From: Bacillota bacterium
GTDB taxonomy: Bacteria > Bacillota > Clostridia > Oscillospirales > Ethanoligenentaceae
Length of the DNA: 64,000 nucleotides
Assembly: GCA_023391835.1 (NCBI GenBank)
Contig: JAEWAE010000005.1
Location: 1-64,000, forward strand
Direction: 5' to 3'
The notes beneath the pieces are model-generated. The model worked only from the letters and a program-made list of their open reading frames with translations. It was not told where the DNA came from and made no database searches. Shown one piece after another: positions 9,301-16,815 of the stretch (the first letter of the stretch is position 1; every line of letters begins with the position of its first letter). The position numbers and the translations under genes are program-made.

Positions 9301-9515
9301 AATTCGGGGCTGAGATAGGGGGTGGCCATGCCCGAGCGACAGTGGATGTGGAATCCTCCGAAGCCCATCCGGCGCAGCTGCTCGATTTCGCGCAGCAGCA
9401 GATCCTTATCCAGCCGGCAGTTCCACGCCCAGAAAGGTGCGCCCCGGTATTCCGAGCCGGGGTTTTCAAAAAGTGCGGGCGAAAGCTCCGAAGCGGTGTT
9501 GTGAGGGTACAGCAA
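6384..9515 (-). CDS. GH106-like glycoside hydrolase (putative alpha-L-rhamnosidase)
   Basis: A 1043-residue protein without a clear signal peptide, so probably cytoplasmic and acting on imported oligosaccharides. The N-terminus YRGAPFWAWNCRL, then GFGGFHIHCRSGMATPYLS and LYDEDRWPSGAAGG, is typical of the large Firmicutes glycosyl hydrolases related to family GH106. The C-terminal third (about residues 780-1030) is beta-rich and looks like galactose-binding-type modules. The start is TTG at 9515, nine bases after AAGGAGG. It is divergent from an AraC regulator and upstream of fucI, which supports a role in freeing a 6-deoxyhexose. Rhamnose versus fucose specificity cannot be told from sequence alone. 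Confidence 0.75.
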   Translation of the reverse strand: MLYPHNTASELSPALFENPGSEYRGAPFWAWNCRLDKDLLLREIEQLRRMGFGGFHIHCRSGMATPYLSPEFMELVKACDTRAKDDKMLCWLYDEDRWPSGAAGGLVTKEERFRSRYLVFTPAGAHEKARTVFDSSARSPGGSTRRWLAGYEIRLDGDGCLTDYRLLRQGEPAAEGANRWDAWLEVSGPSPWFNNQSYVDTLNPAAIRRFVEVTHEAYRRAVGDDFGGSIPAIFTDEPQFSPKECLPFAASKEEVRLPWTDDFDTTYRAAYGKSLLDSLPELFWELPGEAVSTARYHYHDHVSERFSSAFADTIGGWCAAHGIMLTGHMMEEPTLYSQTRALGECMRSYRSFQLPGIDMLCDNREFTTAKQAASASHQYGRPGVLSELYGVTGWDFDFRGHKLQGDWQAALGVTVRVPHLTWVSMAGEAKRDYPASIGYQSPWYAEYPLVENHFARLNTALTRGRPHVRVAVIHPVESYWLHWGPREQTALARDEMDRSFQDLTSWLLLGLVDFDFVSESLLPSQLGEAKKDGGTARLRVGQMAYETVVVPGCETIRSTTLAALRKFRAAGGRVVFAGGVPRLVDAEPSQEPAAFARECETAPLTRGGLMGALAKEREIDVRRADGARAENLLYQMREDGDDRWLFLCHAFPMPNPDLAFPEDLVLRIRGEWDATLYDTMTGSIAPCAARLENGTTVITRRVYGHDSLLLRLAPAHSTAGQPPAGPAFPVREAKTSAIQLPEPTSVQFSEPNVQLLDMAEFAFDDGDWQPEEELLRIDNLFRGQLGWPLRTGGHAQPWVLPPEGAPTHTLRLRFTVRSAIPLTGLHLAMERPRDAWVSLNGTAVSTAADDGWFVDESIRTVALPPMPAGENALVAEIPFGHSTDIEWCYLLGRFSVSVHGRAARITGGMPQPLFGSWVTQGLPFYAGNVTYRSTFEGTGKPTQLEISHFRCPLLTVTLDGQAKGPIAFAPYRLDLGSPEPGPHTLEITAFGNRFNAFGAVHNADYALRWHGPDAWRSTGIKWAYEYQLRPTGMLAAPRLLIQE

Positions 9516-9538
9516 AATACGCGGCCTCCTTTTTGTCG

Positions 9539-9580
9539 CCGGCGCCGGGAGTTGACTTCCGGCGCCGGATTTTATATAGT
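9539..9580 (+). promoter_or_regulatory. Promoter of araC-type gene with paired palindromic operator
   Basis: TTGACT (9552-9557) and TATAGT (9575-9580) are 17 bases apart on the plus strand. Two identical 10-bp palindromes, CCGGCGCCGG, lie at 9539-9548 and 9559-9568 and flank the -35 hexamer. Their centres are 20 bp apart, which is two helical turns. They lie between the divergent hydrolase and regulator genes, so they are good operator candidates. Binding is not demonstrated. Confidence 0.6.
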
Positions 9581-9658
9581 AAGGATGACAAACCCATTGT
9601 ACCGCGATTCGGCGGCGGATGCGCGGGCCGATCTTCCCATGCTTGGGGGGTGATTTTC

Positions 9659-10582
9659 ATGGGGACACAGCCGGAAACCCTTGCCTATTATGACGACGGG
9701 CAGGATAAATTTCAAAACGGGCAGATGATTTTTCTCAACCACGCGGTGGAAGGGCAGCAGCGGCACATGCACGCCCATAATTATATCGAGATCGCCTATG
9801 TGGCCTCCGGGCGGGGCATCCATCGGATCAACGGGCGGCAGTTCACCGTCGCCCGCGGCGATCTGTTCGTCATCAATTACGACGTGTGCCATGAGTTCCG
9901 TTCGGTGCCGGAATACGGCGCGGGCAGCCTCGAGATATATAACTGCATTTTCCGTCCCGAGTTCATCGACCGTTCGCTCATCCATTCCCGCTGCTTTTCC
10001 GATATCAGCCACGTGTTCCTTTTCCGCTCGCTGTTTGAAAAGGGCGAGGCGGAAAACGACATCCGTATTCTGGGCGGCGACCATCCCGAAATCGCGGAAC
10101 TTTATGAAAAAATGTTCCGCGAATACCGCACCCATGGCTATGGGTATCAGGAAATGCTCCGGGCCTATCTGGTGGAGCTGCTGGTCCACATTTTCCGCCT
10201 GTGCCGCGAGGGCGAGCCACGGGAGGCTGCCGCCCGGGAGCAGGCGCTGTTCGACCGGGTCGTGCGCTTTTTGCAGCAGCATTACAGCCAGGATGTCCGT
10301 CTGGACGACCTGGCGGCCATGACTTTCCTCAGCCGCAATTATTTCTGCACCCGTTTTCGGGAATGCACCGGCATGACCGTGGTGGAATATCTGCATAAGC
10401 TGCGTATGGAGGAGGCCTGCCGGCTGCTGCGGGAAAGCAACGGCCGGGTCATCGACGTGTCCCAGGCGGTGGGCTACGGGGATCTCAAGTTTTTTAACTC
10501 CCTTTTTAAGAAGATCGTCGGCTGCACGCCGAGCCAGTACCGCACCCGCTGCCCGGCCGGTGAGCCATACAGACCGACATAA
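9659..10582 (+). CDS. AraC family transcriptional regulator
   Basis: A 307-residue regulator with an N-terminal cupin-type sensor (about residues 20-140, including HMHAHNYIEIAYV) and a C-terminal double helix-turn-helix. The DNA-binding part spans roughly residues 200-305, with LDDLAAMTFLSRNYFCTRF for the first helix-turn-helix and DVSQAVGYGDLKFFNSLFKK for the second. The start at 9659 follows a GGGGGG-type ribosome site. Divergence from the GH106-like gene suggests it activates the hydrolase, and perhaps fucI and the transporter, in response to a sugar. Confidence 0.92.
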   Translation: MGTQPETLAYYDDGQDKFQNGQMIFLNHAVEGQQRHMHAHNYIEIAYVASGRGIHRINGRQFTVARGDLFVINYDVCHEFRSVPEYGAGSLEIYNCIFRPEFIDRSLIHSRCFSDISHVFLFRSLFEKGEAENDIRILGGDHPEIAELYEKMFREYRTHGYGYQEMLRAYLVELLVHIFRLCREGEPREAAAREQALFDRVVRFLQQHYSQDVRLDDLAAMTFLSRNYFCTRFRECTGMTVVEYLHKLRMEEACRLLRESNGRVIDVSQAVGYGDLKFFNSLFKKIVGCTPSQYRTRCPAGEPYRPT

Positions 10583-10616
10583 AAAATACCCTCCGGCAAA
10601 ACCGGAGGGTATTTTT
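10581..10616. terminator. Bidirectional terminator
   Basis: The sequence AAAAATACCCTCCGG-CAAAA-CCGGAGGGTATTTTT forms a near-perfect hairpin with A/T tracts on both sides. It ends the araC-type gene on the plus strand and the converging surface-protein gene on the minus strand. Confidence 0.88.
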
Positions 10617-10631
10617 GAGGCTGCGCAGGTT

Positions 10632-12878
10632 TCAGAGCCCACGGCGGAGTTTGCGCCGGGCCAATAGGCACACGGCAAGACCGGTGACGACCACCACGGC
10701 CGCGGGGGCCGGGTTCTCGCCGCCGCCGGTTTTCGGGTTGGCGACTGTCCCGGCGGTATCGTCGGCTGTCGCGGAAACCGACGGACCCGTCGTCGAGCCG
10801 CCGGCGGACAAAGCCCGCACCGGCACACCGCTCAGGTCATAGAGGGCCGCCGCGCCGGAGCGATAATTCCGATACGCGGTGAGGGCCATCAGCGCCTGTT
10901 GAGTGGCCATGGAGTCGGCGGTTCCGCCGGTCTGATGGAGGAAACCGCCGTCCGCGCTTTTAAAAGTGAGCAGATTGTCCAGCGCCGAATGGGTGACGCC
11001 CGCGACGGTTTTGAGCAGCGGCGCGTAGCTCTGCGGGTCCAGCTTCAGGGCGCTCAGGGCGATGACCGCCTGGGCCGCGCTCTCGGAGGATTCCGCGGTT
11101 GAGCTTGCCGGGATGAAGCCGCCGTCACTCTGCTGTGCGGCGGAAAGATAGCTCAGCGCCTTGTCGACGGCGGTCTGCACAGCCGCCTGATCCCGGTGGG
11201 GAGCCAGCGCGGTGAGCGCCATGGCGGTCAGGTCGGGGTCACTGTCCTGATCGGCTGCCAGGGCAAAGGCACCGTCCGATTTCTGATAGGACAGTACGCG
11301 GGCGATAAGCGCCGCATCATTCACCGTCGAGCCGGCGGGGAGGGCGGCATCCGCGCTGTCCAGCGCGAGCAGGCCGTATATCTGGGCGCTCAGGCCGTCG
11401 GAGGCGAGAGTTGAATCCGCGCAAAGCCGGCCGACCAGATCGACCCCGTAAAAATCGGTGGGGTCGACGCCTGCGGCGCGCAGGAAGAGAATGGCTTTTT
11501 CCAGATCGGTGGGGCTGCCGAAACTCCCGTCGTTCTCATCCATTTCCTCTTTGGCCATGGCGGCGTAATCGACGGGCAGCGTCTTGCCCGTCCGGGCCAG
11601 TGCGAAAAGGCTCCAGTCGCTGGCGGGGCTGTTGGCGGTCAGCCAGGCACCCGCGCCGTCAATGGTGGCGGCCACACTGGCTTCGCTCACCGCCAAAGCG
11701 CCGGAATAGGTCACGAAAGAGGAAAAGTGCCGGGTCCAGACGATGAGGTCGGCACCGTCGTCATAATACCCGTCCGGCCCGGAGCCGAGCGTGTCGGCGG
11801 AGAGTTTCGGCATCGTGTGAAAGACGCCGCCTTCATCCACATAGCCGGCGCATTTGCCGCTCGCTCCCGGCAGGGTGAGCCGCACCGGCTCGCTCAGCGA
11901 CAGGGCCGTGGAGCCGCCCACCGCGACGGCCGCCGCCGAGACTTCACCCACCGTCACGCTCACCGCGTGGGGCAGGGCAAGCACGCCGCCCCAGCCCGAG
12001 CCGGCGACGGTCGTGGCGGAGGGGAAGTCAAGGTAAGCCACCGTATGGTTGCCGTTTTCCGCCGCAATGTGAAAGCCGGCGGGAATCACGTGACCGTCGG
12101 TACGGATATAGCTGGTCTTGTCGCCCAGAGCGACAAGCGAAGTGACGTTTGTGCTGCCGGTAAGATCCAGCGTACGCTGGGTATCCGCCACGCCGATGGT
12201 CTGCCGGGAGGCGGCCGTCTGTGTCACAGTGACCGCAAACGTCCGACTCGGCATGCCGGCGCCGCTGACAGCGAGGGCATATGTGCCGGCCGATGCGGTC
12301 AGCCCGCTCACCTGCCCGTTTTCGTCCGTCGTATATGTATGGCCGCCGAATTGCACGCTGGCCCCGGCCGCCGGCGCGTAGGCGGCCCCGTAGGTCTGCG
12401 GATCGACGGATGCTTTCCGGATCGTCACGGAAAAGGCCCGGCCCGCCGTGGGGCTGCCGCCCTCAAACGAGAGCATGGGGTAGCTGGTGACGAAAAAAGT
12501 TACCGTATCGCCATCCTTGGGCGTGAAGGAGCCGATGCCCGCGTCGCAGTAACCGTCGTTGACATAATAGTTCCACCAGCCGCCGTCCGTGGGCTGGGAA
12601 TCAATCTTGTTTACATACAGCCCATAGGAGTAATTGACAATGTCATAGCCGATATGCCTAGTGTCCAGCGCCGCCTCCATGATCTTGTCGAGGGTTTCGC
12701 CCCGGGTAAACGCCACGTCATCCTCATAGATGGGGGCGGATTCCCCTTCAATGGTCAGATGGAGCGTACCGGAGGCCGCCGCGGCCCGCGCCGCGGGCGG
12801 AAAGACCGCCATGGCCGCCAGCAGCATCCCGCTGCACAGTACGGCCAGACATTTGCGCAGGAAATCCTTTCTTTTCAT
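10632..12878 (-). CDS. NPKTG wall-anchored DUF4430 / toroid protein, putative surface B12-binding protein
   Basis: A 748-residue exported protein. In order it has: a signal peptide (1-33); a DUF4430 domain (about 35-125, with WWNYYVNDGYCDAGIGSF and KDGDTVTFF); an Ig/carboxypeptidase-regulatory-like segment (about 130-220); a beta-rich segment to about 395; and a helical repeat region (about 400-690) with QKSDGAFAL, QQSDGGFIP and FKSADGGFLH repeats like an alpha/alpha toroid. It ends with the sorting motif NPKTG, a hydrophobic helix and ARRKLRRGL. Human intrinsic factor and transcobalamin pair an alpha/alpha toroid with a DUF4430-like domain, though in the opposite order. A cobalamin riboswitch precedes the gene. 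Sortase anchoring and B12 binding are inferred. No B12 ABC transporter is adjacent. Confidence 0.82.
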   Translation of the reverse strand: MKRKDFLRKCLAVLCSGMLLAAMAVFPPAARAAAASGTLHLTIEGESAPIYEDDVAFTRGETLDKIMEAALDTRHIGYDIVNYSYGLYVNKIDSQPTDGGWWNYYVNDGYCDAGIGSFTPKDGDTVTFFVTSYPMLSFEGGSPTAGRAFSVTIRKASVDPQTYGAAYAPAAGASVQFGGHTYTTDENGQVSGLTASAGTYALAVSGAGMPSRTFAVTVTQTAASRQTIGVADTQRTLDLTGSTNVTSLVALGDKTSYIRTDGHVIPAGFHIAAENGNHTVAYLDFPSATTVAGSGWGGVLALPHAVSVTVGEVSAAAVAVGGSTALSLSEPVRLTLPGASGKCAGYVDEGGVFHTMPKLSADTLGSGPDGYYDDGADLIVWTRHFSSFVTYSGALAVSEASVAATIDGAGAWLTANSPASDWSLFALARTGKTLPVDYAAMAKEEMDENDGSFGSPTDLEKAILFLRAAGVDPTDFYGVDLVGRLCADSTLASDGLSAQIYGLLALDSADAALPAGSTVNDAALIARVLSYQKSDGAFALAADQDSDPDLTAMALTALAPHRDQAAVQTAVDKALSYLSAAQQSDGGFIPASSTAESSESAAQAVIALSALKLDPQSYAPLLKTVAGVTHSALDNLLTFKSADGGFLHQTGGTADSMATQQALMALTAYRNYRSGAAALYDLSGVPVRALSAGGSTTGPSVSATADDTAGTVANPKTGGGENPAPAAVVVVTGLAVCLLARRKLRRGL

Positions 12879-12947
12879 TCTCCTGTCCTTCTTTCTGATT
12901 CGGTGGATGGCTTCTGCGCGGTGATGCCCTCATGCGCCTTTCGGCAT

Positions 12948-12981
12948 AAAAAGGCCGGCTCCCCCGCAGAAAGAGCCGGCC
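12948..12981 (-). terminator. Terminator of the cobalamin riboswitch
   Basis: On the minus strand GGCCGGCTC and GAGCCGGCC form a 9-bp GC-rich stem with an 11-base loop, followed by TTTTT. It lies between the B12 aptamer and the surface-protein start, as expected for an expression platform that stops transcription when cobalamin is bound. Confidence 0.85.
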
Positions 12982-13049
12982 AAGGCGCCCGGCAGTCCGG
13001 CCGGGGCCCGTCGTGCCTCCTTTCCCGCCGAAAGGTGCGCGTGAATCGT

Positions 13050-13215
13050 GCGGGCAGGTCTCCTGGCTTGACTTCATCCCGGTGATCCGGCCTTCCCGGC
13101 AAAAGCCGGTGGCATTTCGGATCCGGTCCGTCTCACAGTAGCGGGGGCTGCAGCGGATTTGCACCGCTTTCCCTATTATCGCGGCCGTACACGCCGCGCA
13201 CCCGTGCGATATCGC
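13050..13215 (-). promoter_or_regulatory. Cobalamin (B12) riboswitch
   Basis: Minus-strand landmarks occur in canonical order: GGTGCAAATCCGC, GCAGCCCCCGCTACTGTGA, GCCACCGGC, GGGAAGGCCGG and the B12 box AGCCAGGAGACCTGCC (within 13052-13067). A strong promoter precedes it and a terminator follows it. It should switch the downstream surface-protein gene off when adenosyl- or another cobalamin is plentiful. Edges are approximate. Confidence 0.95.
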
Positions 13216-13233
13216 ATATGCAATTCTCTATGT

Positions 13234-13263
13234 ATTGTAGGCTTTTGCCGGGCCGGCTGTCAA
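13234..13263 (-). promoter_or_regulatory. Promoter of the cobalamin riboswitch transcript
   Basis: A consensus TTGACA (13258-13263) and TACAAT (13234-13239) are separated by 18 bases on the minus strand. The ldh stop codon lies only 17 bases upstream of this -35 with no terminator between, so ldh transcripts could also enter the riboswitch leader. Confidence 0.8.
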
Positions 13264-13279
13264 GCGCGGCCCGGCGGTC

Positions 13280-14227
13280 TCAGCGCAGGCTGGCGTGTAC
13301 CTGGGCCAGCAGGTCGCAGGAAGACTGGAAACGTCCCAGCTCCTCGTCGGTGAGCGACAGCTCCAGCGACCGCTCGATGCCGTTCCGGCCGATGACGCAG
13401 GGCAGGCCCGCGTATACGCCGCTGCGGCCATATTCCCCGTTCAGCAGGGATGAAACCGTCAGCACGCTGTGCTCGTCGCCGAGGATGGCGCGCGTGATGC
13501 GAAGCAGCGACATGCCGATGCCGTAATACGTCGCCTTCTTGGCCTCGATGATGCGCTGAGCCGCGTCGCGTACCTCCTGCCGGATTCCTTCGAGCTGCCC
13601 GAGGCTGTATTGGCCCCCCGACTCTTCCACAATGCGCAGCACGGGCTTTGTGGCCACCAGCGCCTGGGACCACGGCACGAATTCGCTGTCGCCGTGCTCG
13701 CCCATGACGTAGGCGTGGACGTTGCGGGGGTCCACCCCGAAATAGTCGCCCAGCAGATAGCGCAGCCGCGCCGTGTCGAGGGTCGTGCCCGTGCCGATGA
13801 CCCGGTGATGGTCAAAGCCCGACAGTTCCAGCGCGATCTGGGCCATGACGTCGACGGGGTTGGTGGCGATGAGAAAAATGCCCTTGAAGCCCGCCGCGAC
13901 GATGGGCCCGACGATGGAGCGGAAAACCGCCCGGTTGCGTTGGAGCAGATCGATGCGGGATTCACCCGGCTTCTGCGCCACGCCGGCGGCGATGACGACG
14001 ATGTCGGCGTCGCCGCACTGCGAATAATCCCCGGCGGAAATTTTCATATGGGAGCCCGAGAAGGCAAGGCCGTGGTTCAGATCCATCGCTTCGCCCTGGG
14101 CGCGTTTCGTGTCGATGTCGATCAGGAGCAGCTCGTCGCAGGCGTTCTGGTTAAGCAGCGCATAGGCGAAACTCATGCCCACGAGACCCGTCCCCACCAG
14201 CACGACCTTTCGGCTTTGTATGATCAT
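13280..14227 (-). CDS. ldh: L-lactate dehydrogenase
   Basis: A 315-residue NAD-dependent cytoplasmic enzyme interconverting pyruvate and L-lactate, which recycles NADH in fermentation. The N-terminal nucleotide fold shows GTGLVGMSFAYAL. Substrate residues appear in AQKPGESR (Gln rather than Arg favours lactate over malate), IATNPVDV and the catalytic His of GEHGDSE. A GGAGGTAC ribosome site precedes the ATG by six bases. Length is normal for the family. It lies between the metallophosphoesterase and the B12-controlled gene on the same strand, with no obvious functional link to either. Confidence 0.95.
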   Translation of the reverse strand: MIIQSRKVVLVGTGLVGMSFAYALLNQNACDELLLIDIDTKRAQGEAMDLNHGLAFSGSHMKISAGDYSQCGDADIVVIAAGVAQKPGESRIDLLQRNRAVFRSIVGPIVAAGFKGIFLIATNPVDVMAQIALELSGFDHHRVIGTGTTLDTARLRYLLGDYFGVDPRNVHAYVMGEHGDSEFVPWSQALVATKPVLRIVEESGGQYSLGQLEGIRQEVRDAAQRIIEAKKATYYGIGMSLLRITRAILGDEHSVLTVSSLLNGEYGRSGVYAGLPCVIGRNGIERSLELSLTDEELGRFQSSCDLLAQVHASLR

Positions 14228-14308
14228 AATAATGTACCTCCGTTTGAATCATCGGGGAACCGGAGATGCAGGCTCCCCTTATCATCATACCGCAATTTAC
14301 CAAATGAA

Positions 14309-15079
14309 TCAACCGGCGGATGTTTCATCGGGGCGGGTAAGGGTGATCAGCCATATCTGCGGCACGGCGCAGATGCGGATAGGCGGCCCCACGGTGCCGA
14401 TGCCGTTGGAAACGATGAGCGTGGTGCCGCCCTCGTGGATGACGCCGGTCAGATACTTGAGTTTGGCGGAGCCGGGCCACGGCGGTACCCATTTGCCGCG
14501 GAAACTGACCTGCCCGCCATGGGTATGGCCGCACAGCATCAGGTCGATCATGTTGCGCGGCAGCGACTCGGCGTAATCGGGGTGATGGGTCACCAGAATC
14601 ATCAGGTCGTGGCGTTCGGTGCCTTCCAACATCGGGCGCAGATCCTGCACGTCGGTGGTCAGGTCGCCCACGCCGCCCAGCCGGATGCGGGAATTCCCCC
14701 GGGTTATCCAGAGCGCGTGATTATCCAGCGAGCCGATGCCGGCCTCCGCCATGGCCCGGCGGGAAAGCGAGGCGTCGGTGTGGCGGTCGTGGTTGCCCAG
14801 CACGCCGTAGACCCCCAGCGGGGCGGAAAGATGCGCCGCTTCATGGAAAAACGGCACGATGTGGTCGCGGTCGTGGGTCACATAGTCCCCGCCCAGCAGG
14901 ATCATGTCGGGTTTCAGGCCGTTTGTCAGCTCCACCAGCGCCCGCACCCGATCGATGGGGAAGGTGCGGCTGTGATGGATGTCGGACAGAAACGCGATAG
15001 TGACGCCCACGAAATCCGCCGGCACATCCGCGCTGGCAAAGCGGTACCGTCGGATCTGGATTTTTTCAATTTTATTCAA
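14309..15079 (-). CDS. Metallophosphoesterase (YkuE/YaeI-like)
   Basis: A 256-residue calcineurin-like phosphoesterase. The metal-binding signature is complete: FLSDIHHS, GGDYVTHD, GVLGNHDRH, LVTHHPDY and CGHTHGGQ. Relatives hydrolyse membrane lipids such as UDP-diacylglucosamine or other phosphoesters; the substrate here is unknown. Unlike many relatives it has no clear N-terminal membrane helix. The start is TTG at 15079, preceded by GGAGGAG. It is divergent from ypeB; the interval 15080-15361 holds no other gene that I can support. Confidence 0.88.
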   Translation of the reverse strand: MNKIEKIQIRRYRFASADVPADFVGVTIAFLSDIHHSRTFPIDRVRALVELTNGLKPDMILLGGDYVTHDRDHIVPFFHEAAHLSAPLGVYGVLGNHDRHTDASLSRRAMAEAGIGSLDNHALWITRGNSRIRLGGVGDLTTDVQDLRPMLEGTERHDLMILVTHHPDYAESLPRNMIDLMLCGHTHGGQVSFRGKWVPPWPGSAKLKYLTGVIHEGGTTLIVSNGIGTVGPPIRICAVPQIWLITLTRPDETSAG

Positions 15080-15361
15080 AGGCTACTCCTCCGGAAAACA
15101 GCCCCGGTCGTGTGAGGGCAACTTGAAAGGCCCAAAAGTGCGGCTTAAAATGCGGCTTTACGTTTATCCCGGCCGTCAAACACTGGTACCCGGATATCTA
15201 CACATTCTATTATATCATTTCCGCCGGCTCTTACGCATGACGACTGGTTAAAAATGCCGCCCGGCCTTTCCGGCGGCATATTGCGCCGGCCGCCGGACAA
15301 ACTATTTCCAAATCATACGCAGCGGAGCGGGTGCCGCCCGCCCCGGAAAGGGATGACCGGT

Positions 15362-16714
15362 ATGTTTGGAATCACACACAGACGCACTTTAATCCGGGTG
15401 CTCAGCTATACGGTGTCGGCTTTTTGCATCGCCGTCATTTTCGCCATCAGCGGTTTTGTGTCGGCCTACAAATTCCGCATGGGCATCGAGTATTCCTATC
15501 AGCGGGCCCTCAGCGAGCTTTCGGAGCATGTGGACTCCATCGACGTGGCGCTCCAGAAAGGTTACTATGCCGGCACCTCGGCCCAGCTGGTGGGGCTTTC
15601 CTCCCAGATCTGGGCCCAGGCCGGCGCGGCCAACAGCAATATTGCCCAAATGCCCCTGACCAGCGTCAATCTGGAAAATACGACGCGATTCATTTCCCAG
15701 GCAGGGGATTACGCCAATTCCCTGAGCCGCGAGCTGGCCGCCGGGGGCAACGTGACGGATGCCGACCGCGCCCAGATCAAGAGTCTTTCCGATTCCGCTA
15801 AAAAGCTGTCGGCCCAGCTGGCCGATCTAACGGGCAAGCTGCAGGCGGGGCGCATCCACCTTTTCAAATCCGAGTGGCTGCTGCATTCCTCCAATATAAA
15901 GCAGACCGTCGTCCAGACCAGCGCGGAGGACGGCTTCACCAGCATCGAGAAGAGCCTGTCGGGGCTGCCGTCGATGATTTACGACGGGCCTTTTTCCGAC
16001 AACGTGATGCGTAAGGAACCGCAGCTGACCAAGGGCAAGGCCGATATCAGCCGCGAGCAGGCCCGGCAGAACGCGGCCTCTTTCCTGCAAATCTCAGCGC
16101 AGTCCCTCAGGGACGCGGGGGAAACGGCGGGCACTCTGCCCACGTGGAATTTTACCGCCGGCACGGTGTCGGTCTATGTGACGAAGGCCGGCGGCTATGT
16201 GGCCCGGTTTATCGACACGCGCACCCCCGCGCAGTCGAAAATCGACGCGGATGCGGCCCAGTCCCGCGCAGGCGAGTACCTCAAGACCCGGCAAATCGGT
16301 TCCATGTCCGCCACCTACCGGCTCAATTCCCGCAACATCTGCACGGTCAACTTTGCCTATACTCAGAATGGCACGGTCTGCTACCCCGACCTTGTCAAGC
16401 TGGGAGTGGCGATGGATACGGGGGATATCATTTCGTTTGACGCCACCGGCTATATCATGAATCATCAGAAGCGCACCCTTGGCAGCCCCGCCGTTTCCCG
16501 CGCGGCGGTGACGTCGAAGCTCAGCCCGGTACTCAAGCTCCAGAAGGTGACCATGGCGGTCATTCCCACCGACAGCGGCGAAGCGTATTGTTACGAGATG
16601 CGCTGCCTGGGCGAAAATAACCAGACGATTATCGACTACTTCAACGCCTCCACCGGAGTCGAGCAGCAGGTGCTCATTCTGACCGACACGCCGGGCGGTC
16701 AGATACCGCTCTGA
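15362..16714 (+). CDS. ypeB: Spore germination protein YpeB
   Basis: A 450-residue protein matching the length of Bacillus YpeB. One N-terminal membrane helix (about residues 13-33, VLSYTVSAFCIAVIFAISGF) is followed by a helical region and two PepSY-like repeats in the C-terminal half (around ADISREQARQNAASFLQIS and DAAQSRAGEYLKTRQIG). In spore formers YpeB stabilises and localises the cortex-lytic enzyme SleB in the inner spore membrane. The start at 15362 has GGAAAGGG about ten bases upstream. Normally sleB sits directly upstream, but here the upstream gene is a divergent phosphoesterase. Confidence 0.88.
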   Translation: MFGITHRRTLIRVLSYTVSAFCIAVIFAISGFVSAYKFRMGIEYSYQRALSELSEHVDSIDVALQKGYYAGTSAQLVGLSSQIWAQAGAANSNIAQMPLTSVNLENTTRFISQAGDYANSLSRELAAGGNVTDADRAQIKSLSDSAKKLSAQLADLTGKLQAGRIHLFKSEWLLHSSNIKQTVVQTSAEDGFTSIEKSLSGLPSMIYDGPFSDNVMRKEPQLTKGKADISREQARQNAASFLQISAQSLRDAGETAGTLPTWNFTAGTVSVYVTKAGGYVARFIDTRTPAQSKIDADAAQSRAGEYLKTRQIGSMSATYRLNSRNICTVNFAYTQNGTVCYPDLVKLGVAMDTGDIISFDATGYIMNHQKRTLGSPAVSRAAVTSKLSPVLKLQKVTMAVIPTDSGEAYCYEMRCLGENNQTIIDYFNASTGVEQQVLILTDTPGGQIPL

Positions 16715-16815
16715 CCCGTCGGGCCCGGCAGGTTCAGCCACCCGCCGGGCCTATTCATGCCAGGAAAAATATGCTACAATAAATATAATTGACGCGCGGG
16801 CAGGGGGGCGGAGAC

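Noticed and set aside
9322..9653. Long open frames opposite the GH106-like gene and upstream of the AraC start
   Set aside because: They are shadow frames of a GC-rich gene with no family motif or ribosome site; the AraC start at 9659 has both.
11727..13085. 452-codon open frame opposite the B12-controlled gene and across the riboswitch
   Set aside because: It runs through the riboswitch and terminator and has no recognisable motif.
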